Source of the DNA: Sedimenticola sp.
GTDB taxonomy: Bacteria > Pseudomonadota > Gammaproteobacteria > Chromatiales > Chromatiaceae
Assembly: GCA_027068915.1 (NCBI GenBank)
Contig: JAMOLT010000055.1
Span: 62,001 to 126,000, forward strand
Direction of reading: 5' to 3'
DNA: 64,000 bases
Shown here: in pieces, positions 57,458-64,000 of the stretch
Layout: each line of letters starts with the position of its first letter
Position numbering within the stretch: the stretch's first letter is position 1
The notes under the pieces: model-generated
Databases searched by the model: none
What the model was told of the DNA's origin: nothing
Seen by the model: the letters and a program-made list of their open reading frames with translations, nothing else
Position numbers and translations under genes: made by a program

Positions 57458-59260
57458 ATGGAAAAGAGAGGTTTCATATCGCTACTGACGTTAACTTTGG
57501 TGTTCTCGGTAGCATCCTTTGCAGAAACAAATCCAGCACCACTGAAGAAGACTGATCAAACCGTAAGCTATGTTGACTATGATGATGGTGCCTATCAAAA
57601 AGGAGTAGCACATAGCTACACCCCTGATGATGTCAAAGAGATTGTCATCGATAATGTTACCGGCCTGATATGGCAAAACAGTGAAGCTATAGTCAATATA
57701 CCTCACAGTGATGCCATAGCTTACTGCTCGGATCTGTCACTTGGAGGCTATGACGATTGGCGCCTGCCCAATATTAAAGAGCTGCAAAGCATTATCAAAT
57801 TTGGTAACGATCCGATTGATCCGGTGTTTATCTATGGTGATCTGGATTACTTCTGGTCTTCAACTGTTGATAAACAATTTGGTGACCCATTCAGCGTCCT
57901 CTTTGCTAGAGGGTATACCACGCTTTGGAATGCACAATCCCACCTGTTTGTTCGCTGTGCCAGGGGTGATGAGCAGGCTCTTCCTCTGACAAGCCTTGTT
58001 TCCAGAGATGATGCTAATGGTATTGTCACCGACCACAATACACAGCTTCAATGGCAAGATGATTATGGTGACAATAACCCTTATGTTCCCTATGGATTTA
58101 ATTGGCAAGAAGCTATTGACTACTGTGAAACACTAACTCTCGGCGGTAGCGAAGACTGGAGACTTCCAAACATTAATGAACTCAGTTCTCTGATTGATTA
58201 CTACTCAGATGAAAATCATTATCGAAATCCAATCTTTACAACAACGTCATCATCTTGGGGGCTTTGGTCATCAACAACCCGAAATGCCGTAGATACTGCT
58301 GCTTTCTCGGTCTATTTGCAAAGTGGAAAAGTCAGTCCTTATAATCAAAAAGCCGGAACCGCTGGTGCCCGCTGTGTGCGTGATGTGACTGAAGAGAACC
58401 ACCCAGCACCACTGAAGAAGACTGCTCAAACCGTAAGCTATGTTGACTATGATGATGGTGCCTATCAAAAAGGAGTAGCACATAGTTATACCCCTGATGA
58501 TGTCAAAGAGATTGTCATCGATAATGTTACCGGCCTGATATGGCAAAACAGTGAAGCTATAGTCAATATACCTCACAGTGATGCCATAGCTTACTGCTCG
58601 GATCTGTCACTTGGAGGCTATGACGATTGGCGCCTGCCCAATATTAAAGAGCTGCAAAGCATTATCAAATTTGGTAACGATCCGATTGATCCGGTGTTTA
58701 TCTATGGTGATCTGGATTACTTCTGGTCTTCAACTGTTGATAAACAATTTGGTGACCCATTCAGCGTCCTCTTTGCTAGAGGGTATACCACGCTTTGGAA
58801 TGCACAATCCCACCTGTTTGTTCGCTGTGCCAGGGGTGATGAGCAGGCTCTTCCTCTGACAAGCCTTGTTTCCAGAGATGATGCTAATGGTATTGTCACC
58901 GACCACAATACACAGCTTCAATGGCAAGATGATTATGGTGACAATAACCCTTATGTTCCCTATGGATTTAATTGGCAAGAAGCTATTGACTACTGTGAAA
59001 CACTAACTCTCGGCGGTAGCGAAGACTGGAGACTTCCAAACATTAATGAACTCAGTTCTCTGATTGATTACTACTCAGATGAAAATCATTATCGAAATCC
59101 AATCTTTACAACAACGTCATCATCTTGGGGGCTTTGGTCATCAACAACCCGAAATGCCGTAGATACTGCTGCTTTCTCGGTCTATTTGCAAAGTGGAAAA
59201 GTCAGTCCTTATAATCAAAAAGCCGGAACCGCTGGTGCTCGCTGTGTGCGTGATGCGTAG
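57458..59260 (+). CDS. Secreted DUF1566 (Lcl C-terminal-like) protein with internal tandem duplication
   Basis: This 600-residue protein has a signal peptide (SLLTLTLVFSVASFAET) and four DUF1566/Lcl-C domains, each with the marks DNVTGLIWQ- or NTQLQWQ-type starts, CSDLSLGGYDDWRLPNIKEL or CETLTLGGSEDWRLPNINEL, and a C-terminal RCARG/RCVRD. It consists of two nearly identical 870-bp units (57534-58403 and 58404-59260), with about four base differences. The domain is a C-type-lectin/FGE-like fold linked to surface binding. The start follows TAAGGAGT. It is AT-rich and inserted between relA and a degraded relA end. Confidence 0.82.
   Translation: MEKRGFISLLTLTLVFSVASFAETNPAPLKKTDQTVSYVDYDDGAYQKGVAHSYTPDDVKEIVIDNVTGLIWQNSEAIVNIPHSDAIAYCSDLSLGGYDDWRLPNIKELQSIIKFGNDPIDPVFIYGDLDYFWSSTVDKQFGDPFSVLFARGYTTLWNAQSHLFVRCARGDEQALPLTSLVSRDDANGIVTDHNTQLQWQDDYGDNNPYVPYGFNWQEAIDYCETLTLGGSEDWRLPNINELSSLIDYYSDENHYRNPIFTTTSSSWGLWSSTTRNAVDTAAFSVYLQSGKVSPYNQKAGTAGARCVRDVTEENHPAPLKKTAQTVSYVDYDDGAYQKGVAHSYTPDDVKEIVIDNVTGLIWQNSEAIVNIPHSDAIAYCSDLSLGGYDDWRLPNIKELQSIIKFGNDPIDPVFIYGDLDYFWSSTVDKQFGDPFSVLFARGYTTLWNAQSHLFVRCARGDEQALPLTSLVSRDDANGIVTDHNTQLQWQDDYGDNNPYVPYGFNWQEAIDYCETLTLGGSEDWRLPNINELSSLIDYYSDENHYRNPIFTTTSSSWGLWSSTTRNAVDTAAFSVYLQSGKVSPYNQKAGTAGARCVRDA
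57534..59255 (+). repeat. 870-bp direct tandem duplication inside the DUF1566 gene
   Basis: Every position from about 57534 to 58385 recurs 870 bp later. Differences I found are GAT/GCT (one Asp to Ala), AGCTAC/AGTTAT (silent) and GCC/GCT (silent). The duplication is in frame and doubles two DUF1566 domains to four. Confidence 0.9.
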
Positions 59261-59384
59261 AAACAGAGGTTGTGGTCTTGTGAAATATTTGAGGGGGAAG
59301 TGTTCACTATGAAGATGCGGGTCTTTGATTTGTGGTTGCTCTTTTGCGTTATCATAGTTCAAAGACCTGGCCTCTTTTCCCCAT

Positions 59385-59531
59385 TGTAAATTGGAGTGAA
59401 GATCAGTCTCAGGGCACTTTTCTGGCAGATATGCATATTTATTCCCTGACCGAAAGGGCCTTGATATCAGTTCCGTGTTCTCCAATGAAGAAGTGGATGT
59501 GCTGGAAGTGCGCCGGCAGATGTAGAAACAA
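59385..59531 (+). pseudogene. Degraded, internally deleted copy of the relA 3' end
   Basis: This stretch matches relA positions about 56597-56723 (GAAGATCAGTCTCAGGGCAC, then CCGTGTTCTCCAATGAAGAA) and then jumps to 56838-56872 (GTGCTGGAAGTGCGCCGGCA). The intervening 115-120 bp are missing, and the junction falls on GATGTGCTGG, which occurs at both ends of the missing segment in relA. Small deletions also break the frame. It cannot encode a working ACT domain. It lies directly before the modC stop. Confidence 0.88.
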
Positions 59532-59535
59532 GGCT

Positions 59536-60603
59536 TTATGCCAGCAACGCCACGCTTTTCGCCTGGGCATAGACTGCCTTTCCAGGCGTCAGATCCAGCA
59601 AGGCTGCTGATTTGCGCGTAATGCGCGAAAGTATCGGCACATTGCCTGCCAGCAGCCGTACGGTAACCTGGGCGCTGCCTGCCGGGACGATTTTATCCAC
59701 GGTTGCGGGAAATATGTTCAGGATGCTGGTGTTACTCTGATGTTCCAGGGTAATGCTCACATCGCGTGCGATGATGCGCAGCCTTACTTTCGTTCCGACC
59801 GGCAGATCCTTGTATGCAACGGTAAAACGGCCGCCAGGAAAATCAAGGTACGTCAGTTTATAGACCTCATCATGTTCTGAAACAGTTGCTTCGATGAGCG
59901 TCTCCGCATCGCCGCCCTGGGACAGGGGGAGATCCAGCCGGGTCAGCATGTCAGTGATCGGCCCGGAAGCAGATATCCCTCCTGCTTCCATAAGAACCAG
60001 ATGGTCAGCCAGGCGAGCTACTTCATCAGGAGAATGGCTGACATAGATCACCGGGATATCCAGTTCGCGGTGCAGTGATTCCAGATAAGGGAAAATTTCC
60101 TGCTTACGCGCCAGATCCAGGGCGGCCAGGGGTTCATCCATCAACATCAACCGGGGGCTGACAGCCAGCGCCCTGGCAATGGCCACTCTTTGCCTTTCAC
60201 CACCGGAAAGCTTGTGGGGCTTGCGTGCAAGGAGTGGAGATATTCCCAGCAACTCGATAGCCCTGTCCAGAGGAACCCTGCGTTCTGCAACCGGCACGCG
60301 CTTGAGACCATACTCCAGATTGTGTCGGACGTTCAGATGAGGGAACAGGCTGGCCTCCTGAAAAACATATCCCAGAGAACGCTGATGCGGCGGCACGAAC
60401 AGCTTCTCCTTCTGCCAGCACATGCCATCTATTTGCAGAAATCCTTGCGGGCAATGCTCGAGTCCGGCGATGGCGCGCAACAGGGTGGTTTTTCCGCAGC
60501 CGGATGGCCCGAACAGCGCAGTAACCCCCCGGGCGGGGATGTGCAAATCCACATCCAGGGAAAAATCCTCCTTGTGCAGCTCGAAGCGGGCCTGGATAGT
60601 CAT
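59536..60603 (-). CDS. modC: Molybdate ABC transporter ATP-binding protein
   Basis: This 355-residue ATPase has Walker A in FGPSGCGKTTLLRAIAG, the Q-loop in YVFQEASLFPHLNV, the signature LSGGERQRVAIARAL and Walker B in LMLMDEPLAALD. A C-terminal MOP/TOBE domain (TSILNIFPATVDKIVPAGSA) binds molybdate and identifies it as ModC. It powers import of molybdate. It overlaps modB by four bases. The downstream end abuts the degraded relA copy. Confidence 0.94.
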   Translation of the reverse strand: MTIQARFELHKEDFSLDVDLHIPARGVTALFGPSGCGKTTLLRAIAGLEHCPQGFLQIDGMCWQKEKLFVPPHQRSLGYVFQEASLFPHLNVRHNLEYGLKRVPVAERRVPLDRAIELLGISPLLARKPHKLSGGERQRVAIARALAVSPRLMLMDEPLAALDLARKQEIFPYLESLHRELDIPVIYVSHSPDEVARLADHLVLMEAGGISASGPITDMLTRLDLPLSQGGDAETLIEATVSEHDEVYKLTYLDFPGGRFTVAYKDLPVGTKVRLRIIARDVSITLEHQSNTSILNIFPATVDKIVPAGSAQVTVRLLAGNVPILSRITRKSAALLDLTPGKAVYAQAKSVALLA

Positions 60604-61283
60604 TGCTGCACCAGAGAAAAGCGGCGGTTGACGGCATATACCAGGATCAGCATGAGGAAGGAAAGCAGCAACAGCCCCCCGGACAACAAGTGGGCCTGGC
60701 CGTACTCCAGTGCCTCGACATGATCATAGATGGCAATGGACAGCACCTGGGTTTCCCCGGGAATATTGCCGCCAATCATCAGCACCACGCCAAACTCGCC
60801 GATGGTGTGTGCAAAACCCAGCACCGTGGCGGTCAGAAACCCGGAGCGGGCCAGTGGAACCGCGATGGTGAAAAAGCGATCCAGAGGAGACGCACGCAGG
60901 GTGGCGGCAACTTCCAGGGGGCGACTACCAATGGCGGCAAAGGCGTTTTGCAGGGGCTGAATGACAAAAGGCATGGAATAGAATACGGAACCGATCACCA
61001 GCCCGGTGAAAGTGAAGGCCAGGGATGGCCCGCCGAGCGCCTGGGACAAGCTACCCAGTGGCCCGTTGGGACCAAGAGTAATTAACAGATAGAAACCCAG
61101 CACCGTTGGTGGCAGCACCAGGGGCAGGGCGATGAGCGCTTCCAGCAGGAACTTGTAACGCCACTTGCTGCGCGCCAGCCACCAGGCCAGCGGTGTGCCG
61201 AGAAGCAGCAGGATCAAGGTGGTCAATCCTGCCAGCTTGAGGGTGACGAATAGCGCGGCGATGTCTGCTTCATCGAGGCTCAT
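60600..61283 (-). CDS. modB: Molybdate ABC transporter permease
   Basis: This 227-residue inner-membrane permease has five to six hydrophobic segments. The family loop for contact with the ATPase is EVAATLRASPLDRFFTIAVP. Segments such as ALPLVLPPTVLGFYLLITLG and FAHTIGEFGVVLMIGGNIPG are typical of ModB. It overlaps modA and modC by four bases each. Confidence 0.94.
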   Translation of the reverse strand: MSLDEADIAALFVTLKLAGLTTLILLLLGTPLAWWLARSKWRYKFLLEALIALPLVLPPTVLGFYLLITLGPNGPLGSLSQALGGPSLAFTFTGLVIGSVFYSMPFVIQPLQNAFAAIGSRPLEVAATLRASPLDRFFTIAVPLARSGFLTATVLGFAHTIGEFGVVLMIGGNIPGETQVLSIAIYDHVEALEYGQAHLLSGGLLLLSFLMLILVYAVNRRFSLVQQ

Positions 61284-62035
61284 GGTATTTTATAGCCGAA
61301 ACTGCGAATCAGTTCCCGTGTTTCTGCATTTTTTACGAAGCGCACAAATGCCTGTGCGGCTTTCGCGTCGCTGAGCAGCACCGCCTGCTGTTCAATGGGT
61401 GTATAGAGGGTAGCGGGAATATCCCACCAGGAACCGGGAGCCGGCTGGCCGGGGTATTTGATCTGGGACCAGGCCACGAAGCCCAGCTCGGCGTTACCGC
61501 TTTTGATGAACTGGAATGCCTGGCCGATGCTTTCTCCCCGTACGGTGCGTCCTTTCAGCGTTTCCCACAACCCGTGGCTCTGCAGCACTTCCTGTGCCGC
61601 CTTGCCATAAGGTGCAAGGCGTGGGTTGGCCATGGCCAGGTGCTGGAATTTGCCGGTTTTGAGTATCTTGCCCTGTGTATCCACATAGTCAGCCCTGGGA
61701 CTCCACAACACCAGCTTGCCCACGGCGTAGGTGAAACGACTGCCGGGCAGGGCGATGCCTTCGGCTTCGAGCAGCGCCGGGCGCTTGCTGTCGGCGGCAA
61801 AAAAGACATCGAAGGGCGCGCCATGGTGGATCTGGGCATAGTGCTTGCCGGTAGAGCCGATGCTGAGTTTGACCTTGTGACCACTTGCGGCCGCAAAGTT
61901 GCTGATGATGGCCTTCAGGGTATTGGCGAAATTGCTCGCCACAGCTACACGGATTTCATCAGCGATGCTCCAGGTGCTGGCCAGCATCAGCAGCAGTGTC
62001 GCAACGAGCCGGGACAGGCGTGCTGATGAATGCAT
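61280..62035 (-). CDS. modA: Molybdate-binding periplasmic protein
   Basis: This 251-residue solute-binding protein has a signal peptide (LSRLVATLLLMLASTWSIAD) and the ModA motifs VAVASNFANTLKAIISNFAA, LSIGSTGKHYAQIHHGAPFD and VFFAADSKRPALLE. The open frame extends upstream, but ATG 62035 gives the signal peptide. It captures molybdate or tungstate for ModBC. A molybdenum hydroxylase is encoded 18 kb away in this window. No ModE site was recognised upstream. Confidence 0.94.
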   Translation of the reverse strand: MHSSARLSRLVATLLLMLASTWSIADEIRVAVASNFANTLKAIISNFAAASGHKVKLSIGSTGKHYAQIHHGAPFDVFFAADSKRPALLEAEGIALPGSRFTYAVGKLVLWSPRADYVDTQGKILKTGKFQHLAMANPRLAPYGKAAQEVLQSHGLWETLKGRTVRGESIGQAFQFIKSGNAELGFVAWSQIKYPGQPAPGSWWDIPATLYTPIEQQAVLLSDAKAAQAFVRFVKNAETRELIRSFGYKIP

Positions 62036-62045
62036 GGGGAACCGT

Positions 62046-62666
62046 CTATGTTCCGGGATAGCGGGCGACAAGCCGAGTGTAGATCTGTTGTTCGAAATCT
62101 GCCGCGTCTGCGTCCAGGGTGGCGGTGATTTCCGCCAGGTGCTCGTTGTCCTCGCGGCCCTGCCAGGTCTTGATGTAGCTGCCGCTTTTGTAGCCATGAT
62201 CCTGACGGAAGCGGTTGAGCACATTCTTGCCCACATAGATGCGGTGCAGGTCATCAAAGCTGCTGTTCACATCCGCCAGCAGGGAAAGAAAGGCGGGCAT
62301 ATCCAGGGCCTGGTGCTCCAGGGCGAAGCGCGCCAGCTGATCCACATTGGCGCGGAAATCGGTTTCCGCCGATTGCCGTCCCTGAAGCTGCGCCAGCATG
62401 TTGTCAGCGGCAGCCCCGTGGTCGCCCCGCTGACTGACCAGTTCGGCGCTGAGGCCAAAATGCCAGATATCGACAAGCTCCAGGCGGATCTGCTCCACAT
62501 CATGTTCCTGTGCCTTCCACCATTTCCAGCCATAGTGTTCCATGAGCTCGGCGCTTTCCAGCCAGATGGCGCGGTACCAGGCATTTTCGGCCTGCAGCCA
62601 GTCTGGGTTGATGTGGCGGTTGAGCTGATCCTGCAGCTGCAGCATGTTGAGCAGTTTTTGTTTCAT
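62046..62666 (-). CDS. All-alpha dimeric dUTP diphosphatase (dUTPase_2 family)
   Basis: This 206-residue protein has the dimeric dUTPase/MazG-like helices: LQAENAWYRAIWLESAELME with acidic metal-site residues, then YGWKWWKAQEHDVEQIRLEL and VDIWHF, which includes the ExxE/ExxD-type motif. YVGKNVLNRFRQDHGYKSGS is the typical C-terminal substrate segment. It hydrolyses dUTP to dUMP and keeps uracil out of DNA. It lies 10 nt upstream of modA on the same strand. A GTG at 62681 is an alternative start. Confidence 0.85.
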   Translation of the reverse strand: MKQKLLNMLQLQDQLNRHINPDWLQAENAWYRAIWLESAELMEHYGWKWWKAQEHDVEQIRLELVDIWHFGLSAELVSQRGDHGAAADNMLAQLQGRQSAETDFRANVDQLARFALEHQALDMPAFLSLLADVNSSFDDLHRIYVGKNVLNRFRQDHGYKSGSYIKTWQGREDNEHLAEITATLDADAADFEQQIYTRLVARYPGT

Positions 62667-62702
62667 GGAATCTGGTACCACAAGTCACGGGAGAAAGGTA
62701 TG

Positions 62703-63455
62703 TTACGTCAGTAACAGCTTCAGTGAAACCGCCAGGGAAATGATCACCAGCAGGGGGCGGATGATGGCTGCACCGTGGCGAACGGCCAGATGCGCGCCCA
62801 GCCAGGCGCCCCCAGCTTGGGCCAGGCCAAGCAACAGCCCCAGTTCCCACAACACATGCCCGCCCAGAGCGAAGAACAGCAAGGCGGCAAGATTGCTGGT
62901 CAGGTTGAGGATTTTGGTGATGCCGGTGGCGCGGGTGAGGTTGTAGCCCAGCAACACCACCACGGCCAGCACAAAAAAACTGCCGGTACCGGGGCCGAAA
63001 AAACCGTCATAGAAGCCAATGGGAAAGCACAGCGCCAGTGCGAACCAGCCCAGGGGCAGGCGCTGGGTAGCATCCTCATCGCTGATTCTGGGGGAAAACA
63101 GAAAATACAGGGAAAACAGCAGCAACAGTATGGGAATGATCTGGCGCAGCAGCTCATTGGGGAGATACTGCACCATGAGAGCACCGCCTGCAGAACCCAG
63201 GAAAGCGGCGCCGACAAGCGGCCACAGGTTGTTTCGTAGTATGTCCCCCCTGATGATGAAGTGGATGCTGGCGGAAAATGCGCCAAGGCTACCCTGCAGC
63301 TTGTTGGTGGCCAGCGCTTGAACCGGCGGCAGCCCCGCCCACAGCAAGGCCGGCAATGTCAGCAGTCCGCCGCCTCCTGCGATGGCGTCCACCAGTCCGG
63401 CGACGGCGGCGACGGCCATGAGAAAAAACAGCAGTTCGGTAGTGATGGATTCCAT
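62703..63455 (-). CDS. TSUP (TauE/SafE) family permease
   Basis: This 250-residue membrane protein has about eight hydrophobic segments. The N-terminal LVDAIAGGGGLLTLPALLWA with LATNKLQGSLGAFSAS, and the second-repeat GFYDGFFGPGTGSFFVLAVV, are the paired TSUP signatures. Members export sulfite, sulfoacetate or related anions. The substrate is unknown here. A TTG six codons upstream (63473) could extend it. It is divergent from the ABC gene. Confidence 0.92.
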   Translation of the reverse strand: MESITTELLFFLMAVAAVAGLVDAIAGGGGLLTLPALLWAGLPPVQALATNKLQGSLGAFSASIHFIIRGDILRNNLWPLVGAAFLGSAGGALMVQYLPNELLRQIIPILLLLFSLYFLFSPRISDEDATQRLPLGWFALALCFPIGFYDGFFGPGTGSFFVLAVVVLLGYNLTRATGITKILNLTSNLAALLFFALGGHVLWELGLLLGLAQAGGAWLGAHLAVRHGAAIIRPLLVIISLAVSLKLLLT

Positions 63456-63509
63456 GGTGCTTTCGTTGGACAATAGGCGGATATTTTTTGCGTGGTGACA
63501 AACCCTAAC

Positions 63510-64000
63510 ATGAGCAAGGCGGTAAAACTCCGGCAGTTGAAAAAAACCTATGCCAATGGCACCCAGGCGCTGAAAGGGATCGACCTGGATGTGGAAAGAG
63601 GAGATTTCTTTGCCTTACTGGGCCCCAATGGTGCGGGGAAATCCACGGCCATCGGCATACTCAGCTCCCTGGTGCGCAAGACTTCGGGCACGGTGGAGGT
63701 GTTTGGCGCGGATCTGGACACCGACCCCGAAAGCGTCAAAAGCCGGATCGGGCTGGTGCCCCAGGAGTTCAATTTCAACCAGTTCGAGCCTGTGGAGGAA
63801 ATCGTCATCAATCAGGCCGGGTTTTATGGCATTCCCCGCAGGCAGGCGGTTGTCAGGGCTCGCAGTGTCCTCAAGACTCTGGATCTGTGGGACAGGCGCC
63901 GGGCTCAGGCGCGCAGCCTGTCCGGGGGGATGAAGCGCCGTCTGATGATTGCCCGCGCCCTGGTGCATGAACCCAGCCTGATGATTCTGGATGAGCCCAC
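63510..64000 (+). CDS. ABC transporter ATP-binding protein (partial, YadG-like)
   Basis: The frame runs off the window end. The 163 visible residues have Walker A in LGPNGAGKSTAIGILSSL, the Q-loop in GLVPQEFNFNQFEP, the signature LSGGMKRRLMIARALV and Walker B in SLMILDEPT. The order and the short N-terminus MSKAVKLRQLKKTYANG match ABC-2 type export ATPases of the YadG/CcmA-like group. The start at 63510 is used; a GTG at 63495 is possible. A permease should follow outside the window. Confidence 0.9.
   Translation, partial: MSKAVKLRQLKKTYANGTQALKGIDLDVERGDFFALLGPNGAGKSTAIGILSSLVRKTSGTVEVFGADLDTDPESVKSRIGLVPQEFNFNQFEPVEEIVINQAGFYGIPRRQAVVRARSVLKTLDLWDRRRAQARSLSGGMKRRLMIARALVHEPSLMILDEP

Noticed and set aside
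57458-59260. DUF1566 gene as the target of a diversity-generating retroelement, with the two 870-bp units as template and variable repeats
   Set aside because: No reverse transcriptase or accessory gene is in the window, the units are far too long, and the few differences are not adenine-specific.

Overview
The window is a chromosomal segment of a gammaproteobacterium. The order hflC, DUF2065 gene, hisZ, purA is typical of that class. MrcB, MetG, ApbC/Mrp, DusA, ArgA/ArgE, a RelA-type synthetase with an ExDD motif and ModABC all read as gammaproteobacterial. Most housekeeping genes look GC-rich, while several islands are clearly AT-rich. I suspect a free-living, possibly sulfur-cycle related, Chromatiales-like organism, but no gene here proves this. 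I saw no rRNA, tRNA or CRISPR array.

Layout. 1-5700: end of hflC, a DUF2065 gene, hisZ, purA and mrcB. 5700-6870: a scar zone with a repeat tip, a truncated IS200-type transposase and a small cation efflux gene. 6870-9250: a lipoprotein and a DinG/YoaA-type Fe-S helicase. 9250-14220: a metG operon on the minus strand, divergent from apbC. 14220-15810: repeats, an AT-rich SIMPL-domain gene and a small DUF2892 membrane protein. 15800-21000: one minus-strand operon, argE-argA-DUF6498-CDF transporter-dusA. 21000-22940: a glycosyltransferase and a TetR regulator. 23300-28690: an AT-rich secreted-protein island with a GH5-like protein lacking the expected nucleophile and two tandem paralogous beta-helix proteins. 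28700-34960: a methyltransferase, ilvD, a GNAT gene framed by inverted repeats, an SH3 protein, argF and argD. 35000-36460: a HigBA toxin-antitoxin pair and a foldback repeat that supplies the last codons of a NosD-like gene. 37800-44560: sodB, an orphan hydantoinase B subunit next to an N-acetylglutaminylglutamine-type amidotransferase, and a Tat-exported molybdenum hydroxylase (two subunits). 44700-49120: a tandem universal stress protein, a bacterial voltage-gated channel, a CPA2 antiporter and cspA. 49100-56870: a secreted protein, an RDD protein, a two-component pair and relA. 56870-59535: an insertion between relA and modC carrying a DUF1566 gene with an 870-bp internal tandem duplication, followed by a degraded copy of the relA 3' end. 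59536-64000: modCBA, a dUTPase, a TSUP permease and the start of an ABC transporter ATPase.

The main unexplained signals are as follows. (1) Two families of foldback, MITE-like repeats occur, with a chimera between them, and one provides a stop codon. (2) Four predicted secreted proteins share a short C-terminal IF-x-[DN]-G-F-E tail that looks like an uncharacterised sorting or anchoring signal. (3) The relA/DUF1566 locus shows duplication scars. (4) An orphan HyuB is paired with an AsnO-like enzyme. (5) A BacNav-type channel has an unusually acidic selectivity filter, TLEDWTD.

Functionally, molybdate import (ModABC) could feed the molybdenum hydroxylase. The arginine genes are split into two operons. 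The two-component pair and relA point to environmental and stringent control. All functional calls come from reading motifs; no database search was run.
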